Positions 8,167 to 10,330 of a stretch of DNA of 10,330 bases are shown one piece after another. Position numbers and translations under genes: made by a program. Numbering within the stretch: position 1 is the first letter of the stretch; each line of letters opens with the position of its first letter. The notes under the pieces are model-generated. The model made no database searches and was not told the DNA's origin. It worked only from the letters and a program-made list of their open reading frames with translations. This DNA comes from Darksidea phi (lineage: Eukaryota; Ascomycota; Dothideomycetes; Pleosporales; Lentitheciaceae): positions 1 to 10,330 of the forward strand of contig JASJFT010000476.1 of the NCBI GenBank assembly GCA_030770425.1. Reading direction: 5' to 3'.

Positions 8167-9430
8167 AAGTAGCCTATTATTTAAATAAATAGTAATATCT
8201 TTACCTTTAATTTCTATAATCTTATATAAGTCTATTTATTCTTTCTTCTCTCTTTATATTATAACGTTTATCTTAAGAGAAAGATTAAGAATATTATATA
8301 ATAATCTATTTCTTATATTTAATACTTAATTAATATTTAGCTTTATACGTTTTATTTAAGTTATTTTAATAACCTTTTATATAATATTAATATATTTAAT
8401 AATATTTAGAGATAGAGAAGAATTTATATTAACTTATAAATATATACTAAAGTCGAGTAGTATAGATATAATATTATTTAGTTCTATTATATTATTTAGA
8501 GCTTTAACTACTATCTAGAGAAGAAATTTATTTAATATATAATTACTAAGTTTAACTTTAAGAATATTAAATATATATTTTAAAGATATATATATATTTT
8601 TTATCTTATTAATAGTCTAATATACTTTAATAGATATTTATTAATATTCTATTCTAATAATCTTTATATAAGCTTTAAATTCTTCTAAAGTAAAATTTAT
8701 ATCTAGATTATATATAATATAATCTAGTAGTTCTTAATATATATTAATCTAATATATATAAAGTATATCCTAAGTATCTTATATAGAGAGTTATTTTAAG
8801 AATATAGTAGCTTAGAAGAAAGTATTAATATTAATTATATATAGGATATTCTTTCTACTAATCTATATAATATTAATAATTACCTTATAATTAAAATAGA
8901 TATTATTCTTAATTAAAAATTTAAATATCTTTAGTATAGATTTATATAATTAGTAGAAGTAATAGAATTTTATAATTTATTTTAGTATTAATAGATTTAC
9001 TTTATAATTAGTACTTATAAGAAGATTATATAGTCGTTTTATATAAAAGTAGTTAAAATAGTAGTATAGTCGACGTAGCTCTAATTCTATAAAGAATAAT
9101 ATAGTATCTACTAAGCTAATATTAAAGAATAAGTAGTCCTATTTATATATAATAGAAATAGTTATTTTATCCTTTTATATAATATAATTAAGAATATTAT
9201 TAAAGTAAACTTCTAGTTAGTTAATATTTACTAATAATAGTAGAAAGAATATTAGGATATTTAAGATATAATAGATAACTATTCTAATTAAATTTTTAAT
9301 CTATATAGTTCTTAAAGATATTATTAAATTCTATCTACTAAAGCTAATAGTTATATTATAAGGTATTTAGTTAACTTTTATAAAAAGATTCTTCTATATA
9401 TATATATCTTAAGTTATACTTTTCTATTAG
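8167..9430 (-). pseudogene. Ty1/copia-type pol relic: protease end plus integrase
   Basis: This is a decayed retrotransposon polyprotein in one minus-strand frame (codons ending on + positions 8167+3n) with no indel across about 1.2 kb. From the N-terminal side: the end of the protease-like region (about 9215-9420), where the frame follows the fungal motif TPFLLCLADMD near 9241-9265. Next comes the integrase zinc domain (LHRRFGH-like, 9049-9080; C-x2-C at 8962-8964 and 8953-8955). The catalytic core spans about 8880-8590 (D at 8872-8874, D of the D-x-GTNF-like motif at 8707-8709, E of a VERYH-like motif at 8599-8601). The NDTAGPDG-like helix follows at about 8475-8504, then the C-terminal domain with a VWRE-like motif and GPYKL-like stretch (8221-8268). 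Integrase directly after protease, with no RT between, is copia rather than Ty3 order. Zinc ligands now read Tyr, the catalytic residues read Asn, Asn and Lys, and many TAA/TAG interrupt the frame. The product is dead. Confidence 0.82.
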
Positions 9431-10330
9431 TTAATATTTATATAGTACTAGTATCCTATAGTTCTTCTTAGTATACTATATAATAATTGTCTTTAAGAAA
9501 GAATTAATTAGCTTAAAATTAATAATCTTTATTAATTCTATAAATATCTTAACTAGTTATATAATAAAGATATATTATTAATATAAAATAGTTAAGTATA
9601 TATTTACTCTTCTTAATATCTTCTTTAGATTTATTATTATTATTCTTATATATAATATTAATATCTATATTACTATTAGAAAGTTCTTTAAAATTTATAA
9701 TATAGACGGCTATCTTATTATATAAGGGTATCTAATAATATATATCTTTAAAGAATATAATATATTATATTCTAGCTTAAGAATAATCTATATAATTATA
9801 ATTTAATAACTAGTAATCTTTATTATAATAAATAAAGTATTTCTTTTTTCTTAATTTAAGATTATTATCTTATTCTTATATAGTAAATAGTCTACTTTAT
9901 TATTAAGATTATCTACGTTATAGTAGTCTATCTTATATTAGATAATATAAGTTATATTATTAATTAGTATAAAAAGTATTATATAAATCTTAAGTATATT
10001 AATTATTATTCTATTAATTAAGTAGGACTTATAATACTAACTAAAGATTATTAAATAATTCTTTATATATTATCTTTAATAAGAGTAAAACTTACTTTAG
10101 CTTATAATATCTATAATATACTTAGAGCACTATTATATAAAGTTATATTTTTTTATAGAACTATAGACTAAGTATTTATTATATAAGAGTAAGCTTATTA
10201 ATTATAACTTTTAGTATCTTATATAGTACCTTATTAAAGTTCTCTAATCTTACCTATATAAATATTATTATAGTCTAGTTAATATAATATTAGCTATAGT
10301 TAATATATATATTAAAGTATTTATTAAATA
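9431..10330 (-). other. Probable upstream part of the copia-type element
   Basis: By element order this segment should hold the protease start and gag of the minus-strand relic. A minus-strand frame offset by one from the integrase frame reads with few stops from about 10130 to 9430 (for example NFKLINSFLKT near 9480-9515). This fits the variable region before the protease in fungal copia polyproteins. I could not place the protease DTGA motif or a zinc knuckle with confidence. TpG at 9489 and CpA at 10128 survive. The element runs off the window, and no 5' LTR is visible. Confidence 0.4.

Larger units (their letters stand above)
154..10330. repeat. RIP-saturated repeat block
   Basis: Across this block only six CpA/TpG dinucleotides survive on the + strand: TpG starting at 3959, 7434, 8074 and 9489, and CpA starting at 6017 and 10128. 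TpA is everywhere. This is the signature of repeat-induced point mutation, the premeiotic fungal defence that converts C to T in duplicated DNA, preferentially at CpA. Codons starting with CA, codons containing TG and the TGA stop are therefore almost absent, and TAA/TAG fill every frame. CpG is rare but still clearly more frequent (roughly 40-50 sites by eye) than CpA plus TpG. The block must be ancient or repeatedly mutated repeat DNA. Confidence 0.93.

Noticed and set aside
9400..9480. Protease active-site DTGA motif of the copia pol relic
   Set aside because: Candidate stretches require changes that RIP does not make and lie in a frame offset from the integrase, so the motif was not assigned.
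1..10330. Mitochondrial or plastid DNA, suggested by the extreme AT content
   Set aside because: No organellar protein, rRNA or tRNA genes are visible. The composition is explained by specific loss of CpA/TpG, and nuclear LTR retroelement relics are present.
154..10330. Short stop-free frames as real small genes
   Set aside because: No ATG starts them, they are short, and stop-free runs arise by chance between TAA/TAG. None matched a known small protein.

Overview
This window looks like repeat-derived, gene-free nuclear DNA from a filamentous ascomycete (Pezizomycotina) that has been saturated by repeat-induced point mutation (RIP). From position 154 to the end (about 10.2 kb) I counted only six CpA/TpG dinucleotides on the + strand. 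The first 125 bases, by contrast, hold twelve. RIP changes CpA to TpA, and on the other strand TpG to TpA, which explains the extreme AT richness, the flood of TAA/TAG and the near absence of ATG. No intact protein gene exists on either strand. What can be annotated are relics of transposable elements and small repeat structures.

Layout. Positions 1-125 are unmutated flank and 126-153 a run of 28 A, where the RIP-mutated block begins. Positions 154-4093 are unidentified mutated repeat DNA with a purine-rich + strand. This part holds two separate tandem arrays that share a 33-bp period, and a long decayed open frame (about 1921-3160). A tRNA-like pair of A and B boxes lies at 4094-4156. A cluster of palindromes follows at 4211-4302 and includes an unusually CpG-rich core. 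Positions 4303-5975 are AT-rich DNA with short tandem repeats and no recognisable gene. Positions 5976-7668 form a compact LTR retroelement: two direct repeats of about 260 bp flank about 1.17 kb that carries one decayed coiled-coil reading frame, with a polypurine tract before the 3' LTR. Positions 8167-9430, minus strand, are the relic of a Ty1/copia-type pol, recognisable as the end of the protease region, the integrase zinc domain, the integrase catalytic core and the integrase C-terminal domain. Its frame is intact through the integrase, but the key residues are mutated. The upstream part of that element probably continues to the window end. No reverse transcriptase was recognised.

The elements do not work together as a functional system. 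They are independent insertions that were silenced and destroyed by the host's genome defence. The integrase identification is the most secure protein-level call, the paired LTRs are secure at the DNA level, and everything in 154-5975 is unidentified at the family level. A heterochromatic or pericentromeric location is plausible but cannot be shown from sequence alone.
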